A stretch of DNA of 64,000 nt from Yamagishiella unicocca (GCA_003116995.1 BDSL01000023.1:558001-622000); one strand, 5' to 3'; numbered from the stretch's first letter, positions 30,501-42,674 are shown. Translations and numbers: made by a program. Notes: generated by a model from the sequence alone, not told the origin.

Positions 30501-33500
30501 GTGCCCTTCCTGAGCTCCCAACAACTCACCCAGCTGTGCACGCGAAGGACTGCTGGCCATGATGGGATATGGCAGCAGGTCCCCCGAGGTCTGGTGGGGG
30601 CAGGGCGAAGCAGGGTTAGGTGGTGCAGCGGCTCCAGGGGGTCCGCAACAACGCGTGTGGGGGCTCCAGGAGGGGCCGCGCCTACCGCCACAGTGCCCTC
30701 GGCCTTAACAGCCCTCTTAACTGAAAACTGGAGTTCATGGGCGGTGCCGTACATGCCCGCCCGCGGCTGCTGTCGCAATGCACAGGACCACTCCCTGCAG
30801 ACCACCCAACTACGTGAGAAGACGCTTCGCTAGCCTGTTCTCCCTTTGACAGCTTGCCTGCCTTGAGTACGGCCCCCTTGCATGGCAGCCACGTCCTCCT
30901 CGCTCTACGCGCGGACGGCCTGCAACTGCACCGATTCAAGCACACCAGCCCTCTCGGCCGTTCCCTATTTCGCCTCGTTTAACGAAGACGCGTTTTCATA
31001 CTACCCTCGGCCAGCCGGGCGGATCAGATGTGCACCCCACCTGATGGTGCAGGATGCTGCAGCTTCGGGGCCGCAGCAGAGACACCAGGCGGCTGCTTCC
31101 GAAGCTGATGCGGCCGGTGCCACTGGTGACAGTGAGCGCATCCAGCACGCTGCTCCACTCGTCCAGCAGGGGACCGTTGTTGACCCGGCGACACAGCACG
31201 GCCATGGCCAGCTGCACAGCGCAGGGATGGTTGGGTAGGAGAAGTGAACCGGGAGGACGGTTGGGGTGGAGGAACACGTGGTGCATTGGCGGAGAATGGC
31301 AAGCCAGCTAGATGGGGGAAAGTGGGATGGAAAGGATGGTGGGGTTTGAGAGGAAACCCGTAGATCGGCACTGAAAGGCACAACCGATTAGGAAGCGCTT
31401 GGGATGGTGGTATGGGATGGTATTGTTGGTATTGCTGGACGGCCAGGGTGGGATGGTAATGTTGGGGTTGCTGGGGGGCGAGACGTGGCCGGGCAAGGGG
31501 ACACAGGTTTTCGTGGCATGGGTAGCAGCTGAGGCTTTGGCGCCCGTAACTTGCTGATACACGTACGCAGGCGGAACCCAAACCCCGGTATTCACACCCG
31601 CCGGTCTCATGGCAATAGAGGCCCCTTATGCAATCCACAAACAACGAGCCAGCCGCAGCCCCACCGCATCTCCCTCGCTCTGCATAGGGCGCCGCGGGTG
31701 CCCGCATCCATGGCCCCACTCACCCGCATGACCTCATGCGCCTCCATCTGTGCCATTTGCAGCACCGAACGCGCCAGTGGGTCAGGGCTGATCAAATAGA
31801 GCGCCAGGGAGGGCATGTTCGCGGCGAAGAGCGAGTTTGTGTGAGCGGACATAGGCCCACTCGGCTCGCCTGCTCCTCCGTAGCCGCCGAGGACTTCGGA
31901 GGGCCGCACGAGCACCAGCACCAGCGATTGCACGGGAATACGCGCCAGCTTTTGTACGAGCACTACGTCCCGACATGGAAGAGTCTCGTCCTGCAGAAAC
32001 AGCGATGGCCGGCCGGTTGGTACGGGACAGTTGATACGGCGCGGTTGATATGGCCGGGTATCATTGCAGGCAGTTGGTGGGAGGGAGGGTAGACGACGAA
32101 GGGAGCAGCAGCCCATCCGATTTTGGTATGGAACGTGGAAAAGGAAGAGGTGTGACCGTTGGCTGAAACGCCTTCGAGAAACGCAAGGGGACAAATTGGT
32201 AGAGCACCGGCGATCTGTATTTGACCCGTCCAGCCCAGGCAGGCTACAAGCACTGACCCCCACCCGGCCCGGCAAGGACCCCGGCCCAGTACTCGTCCTG
32301 CGACCACTCTCCACACCCACACGGACGTATCAGCTGGACGCCACACGTGGCGTCCAGTTCCACAACCACCTTCCCAACCACCCACCTGGACGTGCAAATG
32401 GCAGTTGGGCACCACGCAGCCCTGTGGCGTCATCATCCCTGGAGTCAGGGGCTGTGCCAGCCCGCCGCCGCCGACGCCGCTGCTGCCCCCGGTCGCCGTG
32501 GTCGGACCTCCGGGACAACTTCCACCGCCGCCGCGGCCCGACATGGGCATGAAACCCCCCAGGTCCTTCCTCGCGGACAGGACTTGTTCGCGCTCGCGCT
32601 CCGCCACCGAGCTCAGCAACACGTGCTTGCCTTCAGCGGCGGAGCGCAGTATCCCGCCATTCGTCAGCTGGTCCTCGGCGTCAGCGCTCATCGCGATCAC
32701 CGACATCAGCAGGGTGTGCGCCAGCGAAGCCACGTGGGTGTGAACGTGCGGCCCCACCTCGCAGTCGTTTTCGATGGAACCGCCGCACGCGAAGTCCATG
32801 CTCATGGTGGTGCGGAAGGTGCCGCTGGCAGCACCGCCGCCGACTCCGACGGCGCCGCGGCCCTCACCCGACCGCATTCGGCGGTAGTGTGCGCTGTTCG
32901 TCACTCCGCGAGCCATGTTTGCTGCGACGCCGCCAGAAGACAGGTGGGGGGGGTTGCCGCCGTGAGCCTGACCCGCCGTTCCTGGAGCGCTGGCGTTGTT
33001 GCTGTGGGTGCGTTGGGACTGGCTCTGCCCGGGTGCGCCAAGGCCCGGGGGCCGTTGTTGCATGCCTGATCCCGACCGGTGCGGCCCGGCGCTGTGGAGT
33101 GCGGCAGGAAGGGCGGGGTGCTGGGAGCTGCGGCCTGTGGGCCCGGGCCCCACTGTAGGGGACAGCGGGGAGCGGCCCTCGACGATGAACGCAGCGGTGG
33201 GTGCGGAGGGATGCGAGAGCGCCAGTGTGGCGGTTAGCTCCAACTGGCAACGGTGCAGCAGCGCATCGCGGACGCCCCCCATGACGCTGTCCAGTAGGCC
33301 CTAGGATGGAACCCACAGCAGCGCGGCAAGGGGCGAGGAGGGAGGAGGTTTGGGCGAGGCTATACTGGGAGCTACTGCAGGCCAAGTAACGGCGGTGTTG
33401 AATAAAAGAAAGAACCGGCTACTCGACGTGGGTACCGGCGAGGTAGGAGCCCATGGTAGCGTGTATCGTATGCAGGGCAGATCAATCGGGACGCGGCTTC

Positions 33501-34614
33501 CTTCTCGGCGCTCGTATGGAAGGTTACGCCCCTGTAATGGCGCCTTGATGGGCCATTCCTTAGGGGGCAGAGGCACCACTCGCATACCGGTCCCAATATC
33601 CACCGTCCCCAACCGCCAACCACCCGTACATCGCCGTTGCGTCGTACCTGCAGCGTGCCCGCGTGCATCATGTGCTGCAGCATGCGGGCCACTTTCTGGC
33701 CGTGTGTCACGTTGCTGACGTCCCCAAAGAGGCCCAGGCTGAAGACCTGCGCCAGCTGCAGCAGGCACGCCCGCTCCGGCTCAGTCGCCGGCGCCGTCCA
33801 GTACGACGACGGCACCGCAGAGCACTCGGGCGCCGACAGCACCGCCGCCGCTGCATTCGGCGCCACTGGGCCGGTGATGTCGGGCCGCGGCCGCAGCCTC
33901 GGTGGTACGGCGCAGTCACAGGACCAGGCGAGTGTGAGGACGGCGAGCAGTTGGTCGCCGACGCGTATGGGCAGGCCGCAGAAACGGCGCAGGTTAGAGG
34001 AGGAGACGCAGCAAGCCCAATCTGTTGGGAGCGCTGTACTGCCGGCTGCGGCAATGGTGGCGGTGGTGCTGGCGCTGAAGCCGTTAGCTGATGAGTCAGC
34101 CGACATGAGGAGCACCTCTCCGCGCTGGCAGCAGCATTGTGGAATGAAGGAGAGAAGAGACGGCAGTTGGGGGTGTTTGTCACCACGTAGTGCTTGGCGC
34201 GCGAGCTGCCTAAGACAGGTCAACAACGTAACCAAACAGCCCAACCCGACACATCATCTCCCCTATATGTCGTGTTTTCCGTGCAACCCCTTTTTGTCGG
34301 GCCATGAGCTTCATCTCTGCTCCACAGGGCCCAGAATCCACTCAATGACTTACCAGTCCGCTCAGCAGCAGCTGGGTGCTGGTCGCCGCTCCAGCGGTGC
34401 CCTTGGCAGCTGCTGCTGCTGTTCCTGTTGCTCCCGCCACAGCCGCTTGATAGCCCTGGTGCATGCTCTGCTGAAGCATAGCTCCCCGCGGGCCTCCGGT
34501 TCCCAGGGTGCTGGCGTACGGCACCGAGTCATCGCCCTCAGCGGGCACCACCAGCGCGATGCTGCGGCGGGCAGCGTCCCAACGAAACCGGGGCGACGGG
34601 CCATCAATACACAT
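24597..34614 (-). CDS. GAF-like domain tyrosine-kinase-like (TKL) protein kinase
   Basis: About 1518 residues over some 19 exons on the minus strand: 34614-34354, 34124-33648, 33300-32386, 31990-31724, 31211-31041, 30769-30686, 30590-30530, 30364-30195, 29635-29573, 29146-28883, 28682-28532, 28299-28138, 27800-27736, 27257-27175, 26960-26939, 26742-26702, 26585-26501, 26145-26087, 25752-24597. All phases join. Residues about 90-250 look GAF-like (GLPIRVGDQLLAVLTLAW). The kinase domain starts at about residue 805: Gly loop IGRGGQGVV, AVKVI lysine, a Gly-rich insert, HPNIVQ, CMEYCDAGTL, catalytic HCDLKPSNVLL, LSDFG, THMAPE, DVYAFGIIMWEL, and RRRPT at the end. A roughly 350-residue Ala/Ser/Pro-rich tail follows. 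The loop has Cys before the catalytic Asp, so it is a non-RD kinase. Uncertain points are the true N-terminus (an acceptor-like CAG precedes ATG 34614), the donor of exon 8 (30195 or 30222) and the acceptor of exon 6. Substrates and ligand are unknown. Confidence 0.82.
26241..26354 (-). repeat. 19-bp minisatellite, six copies, in a kinase intron
   Basis: The unit GTCGAGAGAAAAGCAACAG is repeated head to tail, with one A-to-G change in copy five and a broken seventh copy. It lies wholly inside the intron between the DVYAFG exon and the next exon of the kinase gene. Confidence 0.95.
29946..30205 (-). repeat. 45-bp minisatellite, six copies, at an exon edge of the kinase gene
   Basis: The anchor trinucleotide ATG within CACATG recurs at exactly 45-base steps (29974, 30019, 30064, 30109, 30154, 30199). 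The unit is G/C-rich and contains CTTGCTGGCACCCACATG. Being a multiple of three with no stop in some frames, it leaves long artificial open frames on both strands. On the minus strand each unit offers the same potential donor, ATGTGG|GTGCCA; the first unit may supply the real donor of kinase exon 8. Confidence 0.93.
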
Positions 34615-36687
34615 GCCTGGCGCGTACCGCCGAAAACAGCTTCCTAGATGGCCGAACTGCGTATAGCTACAGATGTTTGTGTACTTTTGCGTGCGCGACG
34701 TAAACATGAAAAGGGAGGCATCGGGTTGGTGTGTATGGCTTGCGTCGGGGGCCACTCGATAAGAACCAGGGATATCACAAGATGCAAAGCGATCGCCGTG
34801 ATAGGTGCAGGGGAATGGTCCTGGGGTATAGGAGTTGTGAGCCGGTCTGCGTACGGCGGCGGCGGCGGCCTTCAACGAATAGACGACACGCAGCTAAACT
34901 GCCGCCCCTGCTGTTTGCTGCGTGGCACAGGCCGGCGTCAGACATGTCGCTTACCAAGGTCCGAACAGTCTTAACAGGGCGCGAGATAACCATGTTTCAG
35001 TAACAGCCATACACTGTCGAAGGCAACGACCGGCCGTGACCCGGCGGGAACATGTCGCACTCGATCGCAGCCACTCATCGAGCTATCAATGAAAGGAAAG
35101 CGACCGCAACAGCATCATCACCGTCGTTTACCGTGAAGGTGTCGCTTTCGCCTCACCCACCTCGCGGCATCTACCTCCGTTAACGAAGACAGCAATGTTA
35201 TGCTTGACTCAAGTCGAGCAAGCCATGTATTCCCTGTGACTTGGGGCAAACGCACCAGAAGTTCCTGCAACAGGGACTCCGTGCGCGAATGGAAGTTTGC
35301 CGCCTTGTATTGCGAATTACTGAATTTGAGCTGCGCTCACCTGCACAAGGTTAGGCAGCTTGCTATGAGTTTGCTCCAACGTAGAATCGCTTGGACTTGT
35401 AACGAGAGTGGACTGGGCCTGTCTTGTGGCCGAAATGCCGCGTTTTTCATCCGGCGCCTGTCCATCTTCCTGCTCATCGGGTTTACGGCTGCTTAGGCAG
35501 CAATTGAACAGACGCAGCACCATTTGGGCAAGCCACGGCCTGTGGCACAGCCTCCTGCCGCATTACCGCAGCATTCCACAGGTTTTAAACGATGAGTACA
35601 CCGTTCGTTATTATTCTTTACTAGTAATAAGTGAATTTCAAAGCCCCAGCCTTTACAGAACAAAGCGGTTAGTGAATACGTTTGGGTTGTCGTATAGCCG
35701 CACCGCGGTTCAAAACTCCGATAGCCATCGTTTTTGGGGGGATTAAAAACATTACAATTACTTCTTACTCAATACTTCCCAGATCAATGACAGCACGACG
35801 GTGCAAGCGAAGGTTTGGTCTGAGGTGCAAGCAGTGGACGCACACAATTCATTTTAATCTTGGTCTTAACCAATAATAAGATAATATTAAGCATTATGTC
35901 TCTAGTAATTAAAGTGACATTCGAAGGAACCCAATAGTAGTCTTCCGTGTTGCGTCTGAGATCTAACTAGCTCTGGACCGTCCAGCTCGCGGGCTCAGCA
36001 AGGGTCACAGGTCACGAAAGGCTCTTCACATATTTAACATACGGAGGGAAAGCCACGCTACTCGGCAGCGATGAGTAGTAATGGATTAAGTACAGGCAGG
36101 GGACGAGCAAGTTACTCTTTGAATAGCGCTAGGTGATACGTTGCCAATTTGCCATTCCGTAATAATAGAAATTTTATTAGTTATACTGGTATCATCGGTA
36201 TTCGACTGAGTAAAGGACCGATCCAACGATTGAGTACGGCGGAATGCCCGGCAGAGCGACCATGGCACGACACACCAAGTAATAATTATCGCTGCAAACA
36301 ATGGTTTTACAGGCGACTGCGCAGGGGCCGCAAAGGTATTAAGGCTGTTTGGGAAACTTATTTATTATTGGAGAGCGGGGCAACCGCCGTCGGCGGGCTC
36401 ACCCACGCCTGCCCACGCGGATCGCCCCCAGATCATAGCTCTTTGGCTGGCTTCACTTATTTATTAGAGAGTTTACCGATTAGGTTTATGGACGAGTGGT
36501 ACCACCGTTACCTCGATATTGACCATCTCTAGCAATGAACACCCTGGAGTTAAGATGCGTCACTATAAGCACTGGATGGGCTTGGTTGATGCGAAAGGAG
36601 GACCCGACAGATTTATATGGCCATACCGCGTAAGCACCATGTGGCGCTGATGCGGTTCAGGCAAGGGTAGGTAGGCTGCTGTGGATC

Positions 36688-37281
36688 TTGAAGCGCCCCC
36701 GGGCCCGAGCTCGAGCGGATCGAGTCGGCCGTTTTTGCGCGACTCAAGGAGTACGGATAGTAGAAGATGTGTTGCATGTATGTACTACATGCATGCCCAG
36801 CCTATGCCGTTATCGGCTGCTTCTACTCGTACGCAGGAAGCGCGTAGCCTCGCGTAGGAACCGTACAAGCGCTGTTTCTATATATGGATCTCCAGGATCC
36901 AGACCGGAACTAGCTAAGAGATTTCTTAAGCAATTGTATACTTTATCTTCTACAGGTACATTAGGAAATAAGAACAGTCCCTTAGCGCTATTGGCACCTC
37001 AAAGCGAAGTCACTTTCAATATGGCACCCACAAACCAGCAGGCCATCGTCCTACTTATGGCCTTGCACCAATACAGACTCCAGATGTTCACATCGTTGGT
37101 TTGCGCTATAGCCGGGTTCTTTATCATCGTCCAGGCCGCCGCCATGGTCTTGGAGTTCCTATCTGACGACGAAAGCGACGACGACGAGGGAGACGGCGAT
37201 GTCGTTGGGCTTATTCCTCTTCCTCGCCGCCGGCACTACCCAAAGAACCGGGCTAAGCGTACTCGCACGGAAGGAGTGTAA
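36688..37281 (+). CDS. Unidentified open frame, possible transposon remnant
   Basis: A 197-codon open frame. From about residue 75 it looks protein-like: a Leu/Thr stretch (ELAKRFLKQLYTLSSTG), then an internal Met (37021) starting MAPTNQQAIVLLMALHQ, a hydrophobic segment that could span a membrane, an acidic run DDESDDDEGDGD, and a basic RRRHYPKNRAKRTRT end. No nuclease, transposase or other catalytic motif is visible. Codon use shifts from AT-rich before 37000 to GC-rich after it. The acidic-then-basic N-terminus is reminiscent of some algal PIF/Harbinger-type proteins, but this is a guess from memory. It may be one exon of a broken element. Confidence 0.25.
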   Translation: MKRPRARARADRVGRFCATQGVRIVEDVLHVCTTCMPSLCRYRLLLLVRRKRVASRRNRTSAVSIYGSPGSRPELAKRFLKQLYTLSSTGTLGNKNSPLALLAPQSEVTFNMAPTNQQAIVLLMALHQYRLQMFTSLVCAIAGFFIIVQAAAMVLEFLSDDESDDDEGDGDVVGLIPLPRRRHYPKNRAKRTRTEGV

Positions 37282-37630
37282 GGAGTTCGGTATCAGCACC
37301 GCCTGTGTCGGAGCGCCAAGCAAGCGCCGACAGCGGCCCCAAAACGCCGTGGTGTTGAGGAGGTACGCCGCCCGCCATCATGCTGCGGTATTGGCTTTGG
37401 CGAGCAGCAAGCCCAATCATATCGAACTGGCTGCTGAGCGGCGGCAGCCCGAAAGAGGCAATGCGCGGGTCGACATTTGGCGTCCCTGCCCGGCTACCAA
37501 GCTCATTTACCGTCGATATATCAATATCGGACTGATTGCTGACAGTAAGATGTTGGTCGTTTTGCGACGGGTGCCCAAAGAAGTTCATACATGCATGGTT
37601 GTCCGATGGCTTCCATACGCAGTCGGGCAT
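37253..37630 (-). CDS. Unidentified open frame convergent with the preceding one
   Basis: A 125-codon minus-strand frame whose second half (residues about 50-115) has a balanced composition, with IASFGLPPLSSQFDMIGL and GGVPPQHHGVLGPL. It overlaps the 3' end of the plus-strand frame at 36688-37281. No family is recognised, and the start is not convincing. It may be a second component of the same mobile element or chance. Confidence 0.18.
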   Translation of the reverse strand: MPDCVWKPSDNHACMNFFGHPSQNDQHLTVSNQSDIDISTVNELGSRAGTPNVDPRIASFGLPPLSSQFDMIGLAARQSQYRSMMAGGVPPQHHGVLGPLSALAWRSDTGGADTELLTLLPCEYA

Positions 37631-38924
37631 AAGAGGTTACTGGATTAAGGCGCTCATATCTTATAGTATTACCAAGATGTCTGTAAATGGTCTTCGGGGT
37701 TGAGCAATTCCTTGCTATAAAGACGCTCGCTATTGAAATTTGCCAACAGGAAAGCCCGCGTGTTTCAGTGGTCCAGGGAACGCATAACCTGCACTGACGT
37801 GCTCGCTCCACTAGCTCCACTAGCTCCAGCAGGCATAACCGTTTCTACGCCTTACTACTGAGCTACGGGCCAAACCGGCCGTAGCTCCGTAGAATGCGAG
37901 TATTACAAGGGAGCCAGAACGGCTCAAGCGCGGAAGCGCAACCAGGCGGGCCCGATGGGCCAGACCACGACACAGGTCACTGGGCAAAAGAGCCCGCCCT
38001 CACCGGCCGGGAAGGGGCAAAAGCCGAAGGCAGCCAAACACGAGGACACGGAGAAGGCAGCACGCACAACTCAAAGCACGGGGAGGAGAACAAGCGCGTC
38101 CAGAAAACACGAACCACCTGCACCAAGCCAGCAGCGAGACGCAAGGAACGCGTGTACGCGTCCCGGCAAAACGGGGGCCCCAAGCCCCAGACCCCAAAAG
38201 CACCCACAAAAGACAGCAGAGCGGGGGCCGAAGGCCCCATAACCCAAACACGCCCAGAAAACCGCACCCGAGTCAACCGTCGGGCCACTCCTCGGCACCC
38301 GGGCGGCCCGGTTTCCGTAGAAAAACATCCTACGCAACGGTGGGACGAGCATCTCCATAGAAACACTTAGCTCCCGTAGAACGTGGTTTCAGTCCCGTAG
38401 AAACACCCCTCATAACAAGGTGTGAAAGTGTCGCCAAGCCCGACCTCATGCTCATGAGAGTAGCCTTAAATCTTTCCGAAACAATATGATTCAGTCGATT
38501 TTGCCCGGGCTTGTGGAAATTGTAACATCTTACTTAATTTGGTCACAATGATGTTACAATTGGTCGCATCCGTAACATTCCGAAAGAGGGTCGCCAGCAC
38601 TATAAAAAGGCACGTGGCATTAAGTCCGTTTTTGCAGGAACTTAGGGTTACGAAGCAAACGCTGGAATAGCGCGCGCAACGGGAAACGACAAACTGTGTT
38701 CGCACCTTCGCAACGCGAATGATGCGACAGTCCCAATACGCTGCTGCGTGCTGCAACGAGCAACAGACACGTGCCACGTGCGTGACAGACTACATGGAAG
38801 CCTTCACATACGTGTACAACTGCCCGGGGCGTGGATTAAAAAAAGAGTAAGGGCACACCCAATATAATAGTACCCTGCCTGTCGCGGCGATATAATTTCC
38901 GTTATTAATAATAAAACGTCACAG

Positions 38925-40728
38925 TGTCCTCAACCCGGGGAAAGCCCAGGACAAGAAGCGGGGCCCATACCGAGACCTCAACGTACGAGATGCCGTGCCG
39001 GCTTCATTATCTCGTACGGGTGCGACACGCGATAGAGGAGTCTACTGGACGGTCAGTGGATAAGTGTCCTCAAGCCCTGGCGAACCCAGGACAAGTCGAG
39101 GGGGCCATGGGAGCCGGGGCTGAACCCAGCAGCAGACGCCTCAACAAGATAGACGCCACCCTGCCCAAACAACAGCCGTGACACGCAAGCCACAGCAGCC
39201 ACTTCATAGCCGTCAGGCACCACAAAACGAAACGCACACCCCGCGCGAAACAGCGCGGAAGGGTGAAAGCAAAAAGCTCGTGCAGGGCAGCAGCCCAAGG
39301 CGGCGGGACCAAAAAAAGAGTCGGCAAGCGGCAGGGGGATGAACCCAACAGAACGCACGCGGTCCCGCATCCCCGCGGACTGGCGCTCCTGGTAGCCGAG
39401 CTGCAGCTCACCAAGTTGCAAGCAAGTTCGAAACGTAATGGCGGTGCTGACAGCGCGCGGCTGCACCGTGCTGCACCGACCTCGTAATATATAAGGTCCC
39501 TGCGCCCCGACCTGAACCACGAGATCCACACATGCCCCCATCGCTGTTGAGACAAGTAGGAACCGGATTTATGACGCAACAAATCCTGTAAGCAACAGAG
39601 ACGCTGTAGTTACAGCAACACACTACAGCAACATTATAACGTAAATGCCCTGGCTCCGGAATCAGTGCCGGAAAAAGTCGTGCCGCCGGCGCTCGGGCGG
39701 GACATATGACATGTGAGTGGATGAGTGTGAGCCTGCACTGTGAGCCAGGCGGTAAATTCCATGCATGGGCGCGCAAGTTCCCTACCTGTATGCCTCACCC
39801 ACCTGGAAGGGCCCCACCTGGTGCCGTGCGCTTGCGCGCATTCTTTCGCGTGTTTTTGGTGCCCGGCGGGGCCACCGGGGGGTTCCGGCCCCAGCCCGAC
39901 GGTCCTGCTGGCTGCGTGCTGGCTGCTGGTCAACCGTTTTTCCGTGCGGTGGGCTTTGGGGTGTTTGAGTTCTCTTTTTTTGTCTGGGCCCCGCCCGACC
40001 TCTTGAGCGTGGCGGGGCTTTATTTTTATCCCTGTGCCTTTGGGGCGTCTGTTGGCTGCTAGCGCTGGCCCCCCCCTTGTCCTGGGTTTGCTCGGCGTCG
40101 GACGAGATAGATGCGGACGTGTATGCCTGACCTGGCTCGGTTGATATAAATACGGACAAGGGCCCCTGTTCTTGTCCTGGGTTAGCTCGGGTTTGGGGAC
40201 GGTGTAACATAATAACGATTCTTAACAAGCATGAACCACCACCGGTTTTTGGTGAAGGGATGGAAATCGGTATGGCCAAACCAAACGCCCGCACTTCGTT
40301 CGGGAGCATTCCTTTTCGACCTCGATCGGTATCGGCCCCCCTCTTACTTGTCCTGGGCTTGCCAGAGTTTGGGGAAACACCATACAAAGAAAGAAATCAT
40401 TCGTCTTCAGGGAACCCCAAGGAACGTTTTTTTTATAGAAATCTTCACATAATCGCTAGCGCTTTTCGGCATGTTTGTGTAGAATTCTTCACATAATCGC
40501 TAGCGTTACCGCTGGACCTGGCTGGACACTGGGTGAGTCGCTCATCAAAAAGGGTTTCTGTCGCTCTCGCCCCACTCGATCGATTTGATTGCTGGCATGC
40601 AAGTGCTCGTCGGCCGTACTTGGACTAACTTATGTATTGTCCGTCGGACGTACCGTACTGCTCTCTCCAATATGTAGCCCCTCTTTTGGGCCCCTCTTCT
40701 TGTCCTGGGTTCGCCGGGGCTTGATGAC
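38925..40728. repeat. Family of 31-bp semi-palindromic repeats in opposed orientation
   Basis: A motif of the form TGTCCT-CAA-C/G-CCC-core-CCCAGGACAAG occurs at 38925-38955 and 39065-39095. In reverse orientation (CTTGTCCTGGG...) it occurs at 40076-40095 (partial), 40171-40200, 40347-40377 and 40699-40728. Each full copy has TGTCCT and AGGACA at its ends and could form a short hairpin. Most copies are flanked on the CTTGTCC side by GGCCCC-rich sequence, so the repeat is somewhat longer than 31 bases. Confidence 0.8.
40440..40505 (+). repeat. Short direct duplication
   Basis: The segment TTCTTCACATAATCGCTAGCG occurs twice about 46 bases apart (the first copy reads ATCTTCACATAATCGCTAGCG). It lies in the repeat-rich stretch, and no function is seen. 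Confidence 0.7.
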
Positions 40729-41261
40729 GCTGAACCTTTAATTTGTACGCAGTTGTACTACTTTCTGTAAGGCGAAATCATCTGGACATATACCGTACAC
40801 CTTCCGGTCGGTGAAGCGACAGCAAGCAAATCGAAGCAATTAGTGGGCATGCCCTTTAACGGATGGAATGCTCAGTGAGTGGCGGCAGCGGCGGCGATCA
40901 GACGCCATGGCATTCGGGTCCCCAGACGATCGGCAGTAGCTGACAGCAGCCGCGAGCCGCCCCGCCCCCCGTGGCTCCCGGCACCGGAGGAAAACGTGGG
41001 GCACATATACATGGGTCGGTATCTTTGTATGTCGTATCGGTCGCACACCTCCTGCATGCTACATAAGAAGCAGCAGCGAAGTAAGGTTGGACGTACGTGC
41101 AAGAGCGTGCAGGTAGAGCGGGCTGCTGTAAGGAAACAACGTCGCATTTAATTGTGCTGTGCACGTATTTCCTCACTGCATGAACTATTCTGCTAAGCTA
41201 CAATTACTTCGATCTCCGAGGGGGTATCGCTGGCGATGGGTTAGCCCAAAGCGTTTCAGAT

Positions 41262-41660
41262 ATGCCTAACAGGAAAGCATCAGATACTTGCCTTACCGGA
41301 TTGAGCGAGGCCGTTGAGGGTAGGGGTAGCAAGTATATCAACGACGCATTACAGAGACGTGCATTATTATTACTTACGGGTAAACGCTTACGTTCAGAAA
41401 AGCCACGTTCATATGTAGGGTGTGCAGCTCATCACGCCCTCCTTCCCATCTACCCCATGGTACGAAAATGCTCCAGCCGCCGCTCGCTCCTCGCACAAGC
41501 GCACGACGATCATGCCCAGCCACCCAGCAGCAGCACACACGTATGGCCGTATCCCACCGACTGTCGTGAGCGCGAACGCTCGCTGCTGGAAGTCAAGCAC
41601 AGCACAGTGCCGGCGGTATGGCCGTACGACCTGCTGCTCGCTGCAGCACAATTATCTTAA
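41262..41660 (+). CDS. Unidentified open frame with AT-rich codon use
   Basis: A 132-codon frame. The first 50 codons use TTA, CGT and ACA in an organelle-like pattern (for example LQRRALLLLTGKRLRS), and a GTAGGG donor-like site follows at about 41419; the rest looks non-coding. It does not match a protein I recognise. It could be a transferred organelle fragment, a transposon exon or chance. Confidence 0.15.
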   Translation: MPNRKASDTCLTGLSEAVEGRGSKYINDALQRRALLLLTGKRLRSEKPRSYVGCAAHHALLPIYPMVRKCSSRRSLLAQAHDDHAQPPSSSTHVWPYPTDCRERERSLLEVKHSTVPAVWPYDLLLAAAQLS

Positions 41661-42674
41661 TCCCGTCTTTCATTCCTCAGTTGAGTCGACGAGTAACACG
41701 CCTCTTCCAAACAGGCGAACACGGCATGCATTTAGCCTGTCGTGGAAGTAAGGTCGGAGCACGGATACGTACATGATGACAAGTAGTAAGCAATGTCACA
41801 CCAGCGACACCTGGCTGCGCTTCTGGATACCGCCACGGCCGCCGGTGCGTACAAATATTATTGTGTCAGCCTCACGCCGAAGATAACAACAAGGGTAAAA
41901 GGTAAGGCGGCTTCGCGTTGTATGCACGTAGCTAGCTTGGCATCACCCAAACGTATTAGGTACTTCGGCATCAAGCGCACAGGCGCTTAGCCAAACTGCA
42001 AAAACTGCGAAAACAACCCTTACTAACACACATGTGCAATGCCATGAGCGGCAGGTTTCTTTCCATGCCACCATCCGGGCGTCAGCAGCCTGCGGTAGAC
42101 CGGTAATAATCTGCTTTTGGACGGGTTTGTTGCAAGCAAACCTTCAACACCTAAAATAACCCAGCGGCACCAATCAACAGCCCGGCGCCCAGTCCGTGTT
42201 TATCTAGCGAGCTCGAATCAAGCCCGCTAGCTAGCTGTAGCTAGCTGGACTCACGCCTGGCTCGTCTTAAGGGTGGTCGTAGAAGGTCGGTGCTGCTGCG
42301 GCTCATCATCAATTGCTGCAAATCCAGCTGCTGAAGTATAATATCAAGTACCCCGTGCGTGTGTCCCTGAAGCCGGACGCGAGACTCGAAAGTTATCCTA
42401 CCTTCATTCGAAGCCTCTAATAATCATGAGTAACAGACCACCACTCGCTCCGTCACGCGTGCTACGTACACACGCACGCCTCCACCTTGTCTGCACAAGT
42501 AAGATTACGCGCTACGCACTACGCAACGGAGCGGCCGGTCAAAGTCAAAGCTAAGACAGCAGGCATGTACGTACAAGCACAGGACGAACAACAGGACGCA
42601 AGCTGCTTGCTCGCCACAGGCAGCACGTGTGCCAGGCTAGCTCGCGTTTCGGCGGCGACAGCTAGCTCCTACTG

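Larger units (their letters stand above)
34615..42674. other. AT-richer, repeat-bearing stretch without a supported complete gene
   Basis: An 8-kb gap between the kinase and the SNF2 gene. Base composition is clearly less GC-rich than the flanks, with TTA/AAA-rich patches at 35600-36500, 36900-37000 and 41330-41400. It holds a repeated 31-bp semi-palindrome (38925-40728), several CCGTAGAA / CCATAGAA motifs (37885-38410), and isolated open frames listed separately. I read it as decayed mobile-element or inserted sequence; no terminal inverted repeats or target-site duplications were identified. Confidence 0.5.

Noticed and set aside
30494..30805. One continuous kinase exon from 30769 to 30530
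   Set aside because: Phase at its end did not fit the next exon. Splitting it into 30769-30686 and 30590-30530 gives good splice sites and exact phase.
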